From NCBI GenBank assembly GCA_963601185.1, contig CAVCEE010000015.1:4251-68250 (forward strand): DNA of 64,000 nucleotides. The letters are read 5' to 3'. Source of the stretch: Limisoma sp963601185. Lineage in GTDB: Bacteria > Bacteroidota > Bacteroidia > Bacteroidales > Muribaculaceae. The position numbers were made by a program, and so were the translations under genes. This document shows positions 1 through 8,353 of this stretch, in pieces. Positions within the stretch are counted from its first letter, which is position 1; every line of letters begins with the position of its first letter. Under the pieces are notes generated by a model. That model was not told the DNA's origin, made no database searches, and saw nothing but the letters and a program-made list of their open reading frames with translations.

Positions 1-589
1 AGTGACCGTTTGACAACTGGTCGAACTCCTTAGGATAGGTCTTTGTCTGGTGAAGCACGTGAGCGAACTCGTGGTGCATCGTGTGGAAGTAGTACTGGTT
101 AAGGTTGTCGATGTTGCTCAAGTTCATAGAGTTCAACTTGTACAACGAAATCTTGATACCAGCCTCTGCCAAACCGATAGTCTCAGTACCGTTGGCAGCG
201 TTGATTGCCGACGAACCAATGAAATGGATGATGCGTGGACCGTACTTTTTCAAGAAGTCCTTATCAGGCACTACATTGTAGTAGACATCAAACCAATAAT
301 ATTTGCAGAGCACTGCCAAATCAACGGAGTTGGCGTATTTTGCAGGCACGAGGTTGTAGGACTTGTCGGTCATCACGTCCTTCATGCGATAGGTAACCGC
401 ACAGTTGAAAGGCACGCGGAGGCTATCGTCGAGGAACTTATCGAGTTGATAAGTAGGCGACGACGGATCGAGTTCCTCAGTATCTTCAAAGATGCTCGTA
501 GGGTCGAGGTCATCATCGGAGCAAGAGGCAAACGAAGCGCTTATGCCGAGAGCCACAGCCGCCAATATGATATATTTTTTGAAATTCAT
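1..589 (-). CDS. Putative zinc metallopeptidase lipoprotein (Peptidase_Mx1-like), 3' truncated by window edge
   Basis: Reading from the ATG at 589 the first 196 residues are visible; the C-terminus lies outside the window. A short hydrophobic segment ends in SFASC, so Cys23 is the likely lipidated residue. The motif HHEFAHVLH sits at residues 172-180 and contains HExxH, as in the 'putative zinc-binding metallopeptidase' lipoproteins often encoded just after SusC/SusD pairs in Bacteroidales. It begins 29 bases after the SusD stop, so it is probably the third gene of that operon. A role in trimming a surface-bound peptide or glycoprotein substrate is inference. The family call rests on the motif and context only. 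Confidence 0.8.
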   Translation of the reverse strand, partial: MNFKKYIILAAVALGISASFASCSDDDLDPTSIFEDTEELDPSSPTYQLDKFLDDSLRVPFNCAVTYRMKDVMTDKSYNLVPAKYANSVDLAVLCKYYWFDVYYNVVPDKDFLKKYGPRIIHFIGSSAINAANGTETIGLAEAGIKISLYKLNSMNLSNIDNLNQYYFHTMHHEFAHVLHQTKTYPKEFDQLSNGH

Positions 590-618
590 AATTATCTGTT
601 AATTTGAATTGTTGTTGT

Positions 619-2328
619 TTACTTTATGCTTGTCAAACTAAAGTTTGCCTTGATCATTTCTGATGCCGACGGCTGAGTCACTGAGCGTGGCGTTGGCTCG
701 AGACCTGCCTCGATTGCCTCGGTAGGCACCTGGAACGCGCGACGAGGGTCGTTGAGCGTAAGGGTCTCGGTGCGTGTGCGGCCAATCTGGTGAGTGATTT
801 CGATGCCGTAGCGTTTGATGTCGAACCAGCGGTAGCCAGTCATCACATCGTTGATGCGGCGGAAGTGGAGCATACACCAGAGGTAAGGCAATTTATCAGA
901 TGTGAGTTTGTAACCCTCGTTGCCTGCAGCCGGAGCACACACTTGCTCGATATTGAGGTCTTGGAGGATGTACTGACGCGGATCGCGAGCATTTGTAGTA
1001 GCCGCTTCCTTGTTGTACCAATCCGTTACGATTTGGGAAGTAAGAGGTGTCAACGGGTAGGAAGCGTTCGTGTCGTGCGACATCAACCAAATATTCATAT
1101 CGCTGACAGCACCGTCGAGATTGCCCATAAAGATGCGCGCCTCTGCACGAGTGAGCAATGTTTCTTCACCAGTAAACTCAGCACGCATGCGGTGCGGATA
1201 ACCGATGCCGGCAACCTTGTCGGTGTACTCAAACATCCTATACATCCAACTTGGCCACAAACCATAGTCCTGCTTGCTGTTCACATAAAGGTGAGAAGAG
1301 AAAGTCGGCATAAAGTTGGTCTCCCAGCACGGCCCCCAGCCATAAAGTGTACTAGTCGATGCAGAGCCGTTGTTGGCATAACGTGTACCTCCAGAGTAGA
1401 AGCAGCAGTTATAGAACACTACAGACTGTGTAGGGATAATCAAGAAGTTAGCCTGTGACGATGACGAGAAATATTGCACTGCATCGGCATCAAGACTCGT
1501 GAATGAAGCCTCCCAATAGTCGGAACGCATCATCGACGATGGGTCTGAGCCGAGGGCTGCAGTAGCATACTGCTCAGCCTTCTTGTAGTCACGTTTGAAG
1601 AGATAGAAGCGAGCTGCAAATGCGTTAGCAGCAGTGGTGTTGAAGTGGTAGCGGAGTTGAGAATAGTACTGGTCGTTGACGTACTCAAGACCCTCAAGAA
1701 GGTCAGCCTCAATCTTCTCATACACCTGAGCCACAGTGCCGCGGTCGTATTTCACCTGTACGGTTGTTTCAGGTTCTGTACAGTAAGGGATACCCTGGTC
1801 GGCTTCGCTGGTCAAGCCATACTGCTTGCAGAAGAGGTTGACGAGGATAAAGTGGTTGTAGGCACGCGAAAGGAGCGCCTCACCGTAGGCTGCGTTCATG
1901 CGCTCAGCATCTTCACCCGAAGTGAATTTGCCGTCAGCCTTGAACTCCTCGATTTTCTGGAGCACGTGGTTATCGACAGCGATAGCGTGGTAAGCACCTG
2001 TCCAAACGGCTGTAGGAGAGTCCTGTTGCGACGACATGTTTGCATCTTCCCATGCAAAGAACTGGTCGCAGATTGCATCCGCCACCTGAGTGGTGTTGTA
2101 AGAAACGCCGGCACTGTTTGGAGCGTGGTTGTCGACAACGTTGTCGGAACTGAGTTCGCACATCGTTGCATAATCATAGCTCGAATAAGCATCGACAAGC
2201 ATCAACTGCAATTGCTTTGGAGTACTCGGGTCGATACGGTTGTCGGGCAGGTGATTAAGAAAATCATCGCACGAGGAAAGTGAAATCAACCCAAGAGCAC
2301 CGATATATAATACTTTTTGAAATTTCAT
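619..2328 (-). CDS. SusD/RagB-family outer-membrane substrate-binding lipoprotein
   Basis: The protein is 569 aa from the ATG at 2328, which directly precedes a lipoprotein signal (LISLSSCDDFL); an upstream in-frame codon would add five residues and is less likely. After the lipidation cysteine come the helical TPR-like SusD fold signatures, such as GEALLSRAYNHFILVNLFC, and a C-terminal region typical of RagB/SusD. It is the surface nutrient-binding partner that caps the SusC channel encoded immediately upstream (gap 33 bases). Substrate specificity cannot be read from the sequence. No glycoside hydrolase is visible nearby, and the adjacent metallopeptidase hints at peptide or glycoprotein use (inference). 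Confidence 0.93.
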   Translation of the reverse strand: MKFQKVLYIGALGLISLSSCDDFLNHLPDNRIDPSTPKQLQLMLVDAYSSYDYATMCELSSDNVVDNHAPNSAGVSYNTTQVADAICDQFFAWEDANMSSQQDSPTAVWTGAYHAIAVDNHVLQKIEEFKADGKFTSGEDAERMNAAYGEALLSRAYNHFILVNLFCKQYGLTSEADQGIPYCTEPETTVQVKYDRGTVAQVYEKIEADLLEGLEYVNDQYYSQLRYHFNTTAANAFAARFYLFKRDYKKAEQYATAALGSDPSSMMRSDYWEASFTSLDADAVQYFSSSSQANFLIIPTQSVVFYNCCFYSGGTRYANNGSASTSTLYGWGPCWETNFMPTFSSHLYVNSKQDYGLWPSWMYRMFEYTDKVAGIGYPHRMRAEFTGEETLLTRAEARIFMGNLDGAVSDMNIWLMSHDTNASYPLTPLTSQIVTDWYNKEAATTNARDPRQYILQDLNIEQVCAPAAGNEGYKLTSDKLPYLWCMLHFRRINDVMTGYRWFDIKRYGIEITHQIGRTRTETLTLNDPRRAFQVPTEAIEAGLEPTPRSVTQPSASEMIKANFSLTSIK

Positions 2329-2361
2329 AATTTCTTGTGTCAATTAAAATGTTTTACAATC

Positions 2362-5300
2362 CTACAAGCTGAAACGAAGAGTGAATGTGAACTGCTTAGG
2401 GTTAGGCGTTGCCACACCACCGGTGTTGAAGAATTCTGGGTCCTGACCGTTCAACTTCTTGTCGGCGTAGAGCAGACAGATGTTGGTTGCCTGGAACTTG
2501 AGCGACGCTGAAGTGAAGCGGATCTTCTCAAGGAACGACTTAGGAAGGTCGTAGGTCAAGGAGATTTCCTTCAAGCGGATAAATCCGCCGTCAGCCACAC
2601 GCTCTGTAGAATAGTTGTAAGCGTTGTAGGCACGCGACAACTGAGAAATTTCAGCATTCTGACGGTAACTTGCGATAACCGGAATTGTCGTAACGTTCTC
2701 GTCGCCCGGAGTCACCCAACGGTTGCTGAACTCGCGAGGCATTGCCTGCTCATCGGTATAACTGTTGGAGAAGATAGGGTCAAGACGGAGTTTGTTGCCG
2801 AATGAGTAAGTCATAAAGACATTCAAACGGAAGTTCTTCCAACTTACGGTATTGCCGAAACCACCAGTGATTGTCGGGTCGGTCGGACCTTCATATACAA
2901 GGTGGCTTGCATCGAAGCTCTGGAAGTTGATGTCGGTCACTGTCTTTTCGCCGTTTTCGTTGATTACCTGTGGCAAACCTTGCTCGTTCAAGCCTTCAAA
3001 CTGATAAGAGAAGAGTGAACGTACCGGATAGCCCTTCAATGCGTAACCTGAACCGTTGACGAGGTAGATGTTGCTTGAACGTGACTCCAACTCAGTGATT
3101 TCGCTCTTTGTCTTAGAGAAAGTCAAGTCGGTTGTCCAGCCCCAGTCCTTGCTGTCGATGTTCTTTGTAGAAATCGTTAACTCGGCACCGTGTGACTTCA
3201 TTGAAGCGACGTTGGCGTATTTCATTGACTCACCGCCGACACCTGGAGTGTAGCAGATACCGATCAAGTCGTAGTTGTTACGAGAGTAGATATCCACACT
3301 TGCATTGATGCGGTTGTTCAAGAAACCGAGGTCGAGACCGAAGTTGAACTCGTGCTTCTTTTCATAGGTAAGTTCCGAGTTACCGAGAGTGGTAAGTTCG
3401 AGTTGGAGTTCCTGGTCGCTTGCCGATGGACGCCATGCTGTACCCGATGTATATATAGGTGTAGCGTTGGACACGCTCGATGGTCCGCTGTCGGCAGTAA
3501 GTGAGTAAGAAACACGTGCAGTAGCGTGGCTCAAGATCTTAGGATCGATGTGCTCCTTGAAGAAGTTTTCTTCGTGGGCGTTCCATGCGCCTGACACGTT
3601 CCATGTTGGCAGCCAGCGAGAGTTGCGCGACATACCCAACTTGTTTGTACCCTCATAACGGATTGTTCCATTCAACACGTAGCGTGCTTTGTAAGAATAA
3701 GTTGCGTTGGCAAACGATGCAAAACTACGACGGTAGGACGGAGAGATTGAATAGTAGGTGTGGCCTTCCTCAATCTGCTGCTTGAACAGTTTGTAGTCGA
3801 GCGAAGGAACGCCACCGTTGTCGTAGACAAATCCCCAGCCTTCCCAGCCGATTTGCTTACGGTCGGTTGAACTAACCTCGAGACCAGCCATAATGTTGAA
3901 GATGTGGGTGTTGTTCCAAGTCTTGTTGTAAGTGGCTGTTCCGCGGAAGTCGTATTGCGACACTGTATAAGTTGTGTTGTAGTAGATACCACCCTTAGGC
4001 ATCACTGATTCAGGAAGTGCATTGGCATCGTCCGGGTCAGTGTAAAGGTAAGAGTTGGCATCACGGATTGTAGCATCCTCAGGATCGATACCGGCACGGT
4101 AAGCGTTAGCCTGGTTCGAGTTGTCCTTTACATAGTGCTGCTGAACGCTGCTCTGGTAGCGGTAAGCGCCCAAAGCGTTAAGTTCGAGACCCTTAACCGG
4201 TTTCCAGTTCAACTCTGCCTGGAACTTCAAGTCGGTCACATCGATGTCGATGTAGTTGTTGTTAAGTTCGTTGAAGATGTTGAAATCCGAGTAGTTACGG
4301 GTGTAGTAAGCATAAGGGTCCAAAGCACGCGATGCGTTGATTGCGTAACTATATGGGTTGATATCGAAATCACGGTTGACAGAACCGTTGACTGCATCGG
4401 TAGAAGAACTCAATGTTCCAGGAGCTTTCTGCTTACGATAAGAGTCGGATGTCAAGACGCTGAATTTCAATGTCGGAGAAATCTGGTAAGATGCGTTGGC
4501 ATTGAAAGTGTAACGACGGACGTTGCTTGAATAAGTCCATCCTGGATCGTTCATCACTGACAACGAAGTATAGAAGTTACCTTTGTCTGTACCACCGGCG
4601 ATGCTGAACGAGTGGTTTTGAAGCACTGCGTTGCTGAACAAGAGGTCAAACCAGTCGGTGTTGCGGAATTCAGATTCGCGCAGGTAAGCGTTCTTGGCTG
4701 ACTGAGTATTCTCGATACCAAACTTGCCGTCGGCATAAGAAGCAATCATCTGATACATCTTACCATAAACACCTGAGGTAGAAGCCTTGGCGAGGTTAGC
4801 AAACTCGAGCCATCCCTTAGATTCCATCTCACGGTAGATACCCATCTGCTCCTGAGAGTTGCTGATGTTAAACTCTGAGTAGTGAGGTTTCATACGAGTG
4901 GTCAACTCACCTGTATAACTTACGCGTGTGTGACCTGCTTTACCTTTCTTTGTCGTCACGACAATCACACCGGCCATAGCGCGCGCACCATATATAGAGG
5001 TAGCGGAACCGTCTTTAAGAATCTGGAAACTCTCGATATCGTCTGAGTTAAGACCTGCAATAGCAGAAGAAATCAATGTCACGGCGTCGCCCGACGAAAG
5101 GTCGTCGGCAGATACCTCGACTGCATCTTCCATCACCACGCCGTCAACGACCCAGAGAGGCTTGCTGGCACCGTAGATTGATGTTGCACCACGCACACGA
5201 ATCTTAGGCGCTGTACCGAAAGTACCAGACACGTTTTGCACCGACACACCGGCTGAACGACCTTCGAGTGAACGAGAGATGTCGCTCACACCGTCCAACT

Positions 5301-5691
5301 TAGCCTTGTCGGCTGAAATCTGTGTTGTTGCACCAGTAAAGATTCGCTTGTCCACCTTTGACATACCGGTCACAACGACCTCGTCAAGTGTCTTAGAGTC
5401 AGACTCAAGGACAATTTTAAGTTTTGATGAAGATGCCTTTACTTCCTTGTTTTTCATACCCACATAGGATACGATCAAGCGAGAATCATACGAAGGAAGA
5501 GTCAGCGTGAACGCACCGTCGAAATCGGTAGCGACTCCATTAGACGTCCGACCTTTCTCCACCACCGACGCACCGATGATGGGCTCGTTCGTCTCGGCTT
5601 CGAGTACCACACCGCTAACAGTCACGCTGGCATAAGCCGACAGACTGAGCAATGACATCAAAGCCATCATGACAAATTTCTTTAGTCTCAT
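2362..5691 (-). CDS. SusC/RagA-family TonB-dependent outer-membrane receptor
   Basis: The protein is 1109 aa from the ATG at 5691, which precedes the signal peptide (MRLKKFVMMALMSLLSLSAYA). Next come a carboxypeptidase-regulatory-like domain (about residues 22-105), a TonB-box-like stretch (LDEVVVTG), a plug domain ending near WVVDGVV, and a long beta-barrel closing in aromatic FTFTLRFSL. Size and domain order match the SusC branch of TonB-dependent transporters, which import the ligand bound by SusD. It leads a three-gene minus-strand operon with SusD and the metallopeptidase lipoprotein. No ECF sigma/anti-sigma pair or hybrid two-component regulator is visible upstream. Confidence 0.95.
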   Translation of the reverse strand: MRLKKFVMMALMSLLSLSAYASVTVSGVVLEAETNEPIIGASVVEKGRTSNGVATDFDGAFTLTLPSYDSRLIVSYVGMKNKEVKASSSKLKIVLESDSKTLDEVVVTGMSKVDKRIFTGATTQISADKAKLDGVSDISRSLEGRSAGVSVQNVSGTFGTAPKIRVRGATSIYGASKPLWVVDGVVMEDAVEVSADDLSSGDAVTLISSAIAGLNSDDIESFQILKDGSATSIYGARAMAGVIVVTTKKGKAGHTRVSYTGELTTRMKPHYSEFNISNSQEQMGIYREMESKGWLEFANLAKASTSGVYGKMYQMIASYADGKFGIENTQSAKNAYLRESEFRNTDWFDLLFSNAVLQNHSFSIAGGTDKGNFYTSLSVMNDPGWTYSSNVRRYTFNANASYQISPTLKFSVLTSDSYRKQKAPGTLSSSTDAVNGSVNRDFDINPYSYAINASRALDPYAYYTRNYSDFNIFNELNNNYIDIDVTDLKFQAELNWKPVKGLELNALGAYRYQSSVQQHYVKDNSNQANAYRAGIDPEDATIRDANSYLYTDPDDANALPESVMPKGGIYYNTTYTVSQYDFRGTATYNKTWNNTHIFNIMAGLEVSSTDRKQIGWEGWGFVYDNGGVPSLDYKLFKQQIEEGHTYYSISPSYRRSFASFANATYSYKARYVLNGTIRYEGTNKLGMSRNSRWLPTWNVSGAWNAHEENFFKEHIDPKILSHATARVSYSLTADSGPSSVSNATPIYTSGTAWRPSASDQELQLELTTLGNSELTYEKKHEFNFGLDLGFLNNRINASVDIYSRNNYDLIGICYTPGVGGESMKYANVASMKSHGAELTISTKNIDSKDWGWTTDLTFSKTKSEITELESRSSNIYLVNGSGYALKGYPVRSLFSYQFEGLNEQGLPQVINENGEKTVTDINFQSFDASHLVYEGPTDPTITGGFGNTVSWKNFRLNVFMTYSFGNKLRLDPIFSNSYTDEQAMPREFSNRWVTPGDENVTTIPVIASYRQNAEISQLSRAYNAYNYSTERVADGGFIRLKEISLTYDLPKSFLEKIRFTSASLKFQATNICLLYADKKLNGQDPEFFNTGGVATPNPKQFTFTLRFSL

Positions 5692-5803
5692 AAATTTTTT
5701 AAAAACAATTATATAAAACACACAATAAATATTTTCTTAACCTATCAAAGCGAGAGTTTCAATCTGTCACAAATACCATGCAAACAAATCTTTTTTCGCG
5801 ACA

Positions 5804-5811
5804 CAAAATTA
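5804..5811 (-). promoter_or_regulatory. Candidate -7 box of the susC operon promoter
   Basis: On the minus strand this reads TAATTTTG, matching the Bacteroidetes TAnnTTTG box. It lies about 113 bases before the susC start, leaving a long leader. No clear -33 TTTG is seen at the usual spacing. Confidence 0.45.
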
Positions 5812-6491
5812 AGATTAGCAAGCCTCAATCGGCTTGTAATTTATCACTTTTCTAAAACTACATTAATAAAAACACGCTTTTTCTTACCAAACCATAGTTT
5901 TCTGTAGCACTTTGCTAAATTACTACAATTATTTAACTCACACAAGTATGCTTTCACTTATTTTAATCAAACGCTGCCAACAGGATTTTCCACGCCGAAT
6001 ATTCATCGCAATTCTTTAACAAACAACATTTTACGCTTATCTCCGTTTACCTAAAAAATATGGAAATTCGGGCTATTTCTCTACAAAAAGCGCACAAATT
6101 TGCTCCAGCAGGCAATAAAATCAGTCGCACAATGGCGATTTTTGCAATCAGTTGTAAAGAAATCCGCCCATTTTTCTTCAAAATTGCCACAATTGTCGGC
6201 AAATACCGAATGTTAAATCAGAATGTTAAATTAACATTCTGGCAATAAATACTCAATTTTGTCTTTTTATTACTGAATATCAGTATATTAGTGTTATTTA
6301 TACAAAAGTTACAGATTGTAAGCAATATAATGTCGGTTGATGACCGGATGGTGCGAGCCTGAAATAGCCGTTTCCCCTCTTCAAATTTTTCTGAGCAAAA
6401 TCAAGGGCAGCAAATATTCGCGCGTATTTCTCTTTTTCACAATCAGTTTGGGTACAAAAACGCGTGTTTAAACCCTCTGAGAATTTCACAA
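5812..6491. other. AT-rich intergenic region without a supported gene
   Basis: This region lies between the susC promoter and the end of tyrS. It is markedly AT-rich compared with the flanking genes. Short open frames at 6060-6248 and 6298-6510 lack ribosome-binding signals and coding character. The notable content is the 23-bp palindrome at 6219-6241 and a smaller inverted repeat at 6271-6285 (TACTGA, three bases, TCAGTA). Confidence 0.6.
6208..6241. promoter_or_regulatory. Direct repeat plus perfect 23-bp palindrome, possible operator
   Basis: GAATGTTAAAT occurs at 6208-6218 and again at 6221-6231. The second copy is the left arm of a perfect inverted repeat: CAGAATGTTAA, one base, TTAACATTCTG (6219-6241). 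Three half-sites about 13 bases apart look like a binding array for a dimeric regulator. The adjacent genes point away (susC) or end here (tyrS), so the regulated gene is unclear. Confidence 0.4.
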
Positions 6492-6542
6492 AAAGGAGAA
6501 ACGCGACCATCGGGCAAGAATATTGCCGTCAGACCGCGTTTC
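6492..6542 (-). terminator. Rho-independent terminator of tyrS
   Basis: Reading the minus strand after the tyrS stop, GAAACGCG pairs with CGCGTTTC and encloses a second small hairpin (GGCAA/TTGCC). CTCCTTTTT follows. It lies 20 bases after the stop codon. Confidence 0.6.
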
Positions 6543-6561
6543 AAATTATGGGAAATTTTGC

Positions 6562-7854
6562 TTATTTTACCACTATGAGGAAATAGTTCTTCTTGCCTCG
6601 TTGCACAAGGAGATATTTGTCGTTGAGCAAGTCGGCAGTTGTCACCTCCTGGTCGAACGCCGAGAGTTTCTCTTTGTTGAGCGAAACGCCACCACCTTGG
6701 GTGAGTTTGCGCATCTCACCTTTCGAAGCGAAAATCTTTGCATGCTCTGCGAAGAGGTCGACCGCCTTCACGCCGCCAGCCACCAAGTCGCGCGACACTT
6801 CAAACTGAGGCACCCCCTCAAACACCGCAAGGAACGTGTCCTCATCGAGTTTGTGGAGAGCATCTGCCGTAGCGTTTCCGAAGAGGATGTTGGAAGCCTC
6901 AACCGCTGCATTGTAGTCGTCCTCTGAATGCACCATCGTTGTCACTTCCTTGGCAAGACGCTTCTGGAGCAGACGCAAGTGCGGAGCCTCAAGATGCTCT
7001 GCCGTAAGGGCTTCAATCTCTTCGCGTGTCATCGACGTGAAAATCTTGATGTAGCGCTGAGCGTCGTCGTCGCTAACGTTGAGCCAGAACTGGTAGAACT
7101 TGTAAGGCGATGTGTAGCGAGCATCGAGCCATACGTTGCCCGACTCAGTTTTGCCGAACTTGCCACCGTCGGCCTTGGTGATCAACGGGCAAGTAAGAGC
7201 GAATGCCTCGCCGCCGTTTGTGCGTCGGATGAGTTCCGTACCGGTGGTTATGTTACCCCACTGGTCGCTGCCGCCCATCTGGAGTTTGCAGTTCTTTGTT
7301 TCGTAAAGATGCAGGAAGTCATAGCCCTGAAGCAACTGATAGGTAAACTCGGTAAACGACAGACCGTCGCGAGCCTCGCCGTTGAGGCGGCGCTTCACAC
7401 TGTCCTTCGCCATCATATAGTTTACGGTGATGTGCTTGCCCACCTCGCGAGCGAAGTCAAGGAAGCCGAAGTTCTTCATCCAGTCATAGTTGTTGACCAG
7501 TTCCGCTGCATTAGGCGCATCGCTGTCGAAGTCAAGGAATTTCGACAGTTGCTTCTTTATGCACTCCTGGTTGTGGCGGAGCACCTCCTCGGTGAGGAGA
7601 TTGCGCTCGGCACTCTTGCCGGAAGGGTCGCCGATCATACCTGTGGCACCGCCAATCAGAGCCAACGGCTTGTGGCCGCAACGCTGGAAGTGACGGAGTA
7701 TCATAACACTCACAAGGTGACCGATATGGAGCGAGTCGGCAGTCGGGTCGATACCCACATAGGCGGTTGTCATTTCCTTCTGCAACTGTTCTTCTGTACC
7801 GGGCATCATGTCGTGGATCATGCCACGCCATTTGAGTTCTTCTACAAAATTCAT
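6562..7854 (-). CDS. tyrS: Tyrosyl-tRNA synthetase
   Basis: This cytoplasmic class I synthetase (430 aa) charges tRNA-Tyr. The class I signature HIGH is at residues 43-46 and the KMSKS equivalent is KFGKT at 232-236. The tyrosine-binding region includes GGSDQWGN, and an S4-like RNA-binding domain forms the C-terminus (SLNKEKLSAFDQEV...). The length matches bacterial TyrRS of the TyrS1 type. It has its own promoter candidate at 7898-7905 in the gap after the lipocalin-like gene, so it is probably transcribed independently as well as by read-through. Confidence 0.98.
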   Translation of the reverse strand: MNFVEELKWRGMIHDMMPGTEEQLQKEMTTAYVGIDPTADSLHIGHLVSVMILRHFQRCGHKPLALIGGATGMIGDPSGKSAERNLLTEEVLRHNQECIKKQLSKFLDFDSDAPNAAELVNNYDWMKNFGFLDFAREVGKHITVNYMMAKDSVKRRLNGEARDGLSFTEFTYQLLQGYDFLHLYETKNCKLQMGGSDQWGNITTGTELIRRTNGGEAFALTCPLITKADGGKFGKTESGNVWLDARYTSPYKFYQFWLNVSDDDAQRYIKIFTSMTREEIEALTAEHLEAPHLRLLQKRLAKEVTTMVHSEDDYNAAVEASNILFGNATADALHKLDEDTFLAVFEGVPQFEVSRDLVAGGVKAVDLFAEHAKIFASKGEMRKLTQGGGVSLNKEKLSAFDQEVTTADLLNDKYLLVQRGKKNYFLIVVK

Positions 7855-7897
7855 CGATTCTTTATGTTATTGTTTTTATTGTCAGTTATATGTTTCG

Positions 7898-7905
7898 CAA
7901 AATTA
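7898..7905 (-). promoter_or_regulatory. -7 box of the tyrS promoter
   Basis: The minus strand reads TAATTTTG, an exact TAnnTTTG match about 44 bases before the tyrS start. Confidence 0.55.
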
Positions 7906-7933
7906 CGACTTTTAATTGTGATTTCCCAACCTT

Positions 7934-8350
7934 CTACCATTTGGTCAGATAATAGGTGTAGGTTTTGCCGTCGTCTTTTACCTGTTCGAGCACTTTCGTC
8001 TTGTCGTTGTGCGACACGAGACGGAACGTAACGTTTTCGTCGAGATAGATTTCCCGGCACTCATACGATACACCGTGGGCTTCTTTAAACGACACTGTGA
8101 CGATACCGGTATTCTTATCTTCCGTCCATCGCGCAAACGTCATGCCTCCGGCTGCCGTGCGCACTCCAAACACTCCGCTCTGGAAGCAGAAAAAGTAGTT
8201 GCCCTGATAGTCAGGGGCGTCGATACCGTCAATGGTTATGCGTTCCACCTTCCATTGACCGAACCAGTGACCTATATTTCCATTGTTTTGCGTGCAAGCC
8301 ACAAGCGTGAGCATTGCCACAAAAGTCAATATCAATCCTAATCGTTTCAT
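7934..8350 (-). CDS. Lipocalin-like lipoprotein, copy A of a tandem duplicate
   Basis: The protein has 138 aa with a lipoprotein signal (MKRLGLILTFVAMLTLVAC, Cys19). The mature part begins with GQWKVERITIDG, typical of small Bacteroidetes lipocalin-like domains, followed by short alternating beta strands and a YYLTKW C-terminus. It starts 3 bases after the barrel gene 8354-9886. Its paralogue at 9965-10381 has the same length and differs at about 27 positions by eye. A role in binding a hydrophobic ligand in the periplasm or outer membrane is inference from the fold guess and the operon with glycine-lipid synthases. The fold itself is unconfirmed. Confidence 0.75.
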   Translation of the reverse strand: MKRLGLILTFVAMLTLVACTQNNGNIGHWFGQWKVERITIDGIDAPDYQGNYFFCFQSGVFGVRTAAGGMTFARWTEDKNTGIVTVSFKEAHGVSYECREIYLDENVTFRLVSHNDKTKVLEQVKDDGKTYTYYLTKW

Positions 8351-8353
8351 TGC

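Noticed and set aside
6060..6248. Short plus-strand frame in the AT-rich gap
   Set aside because: No ribosome-binding site and no signal or domain; it runs into the palindrome and looks like chance.
6298..6510. 70-codon minus-strand frame next to tyrS
   Set aside because: It overlaps the tyrS terminator and has no coding features.
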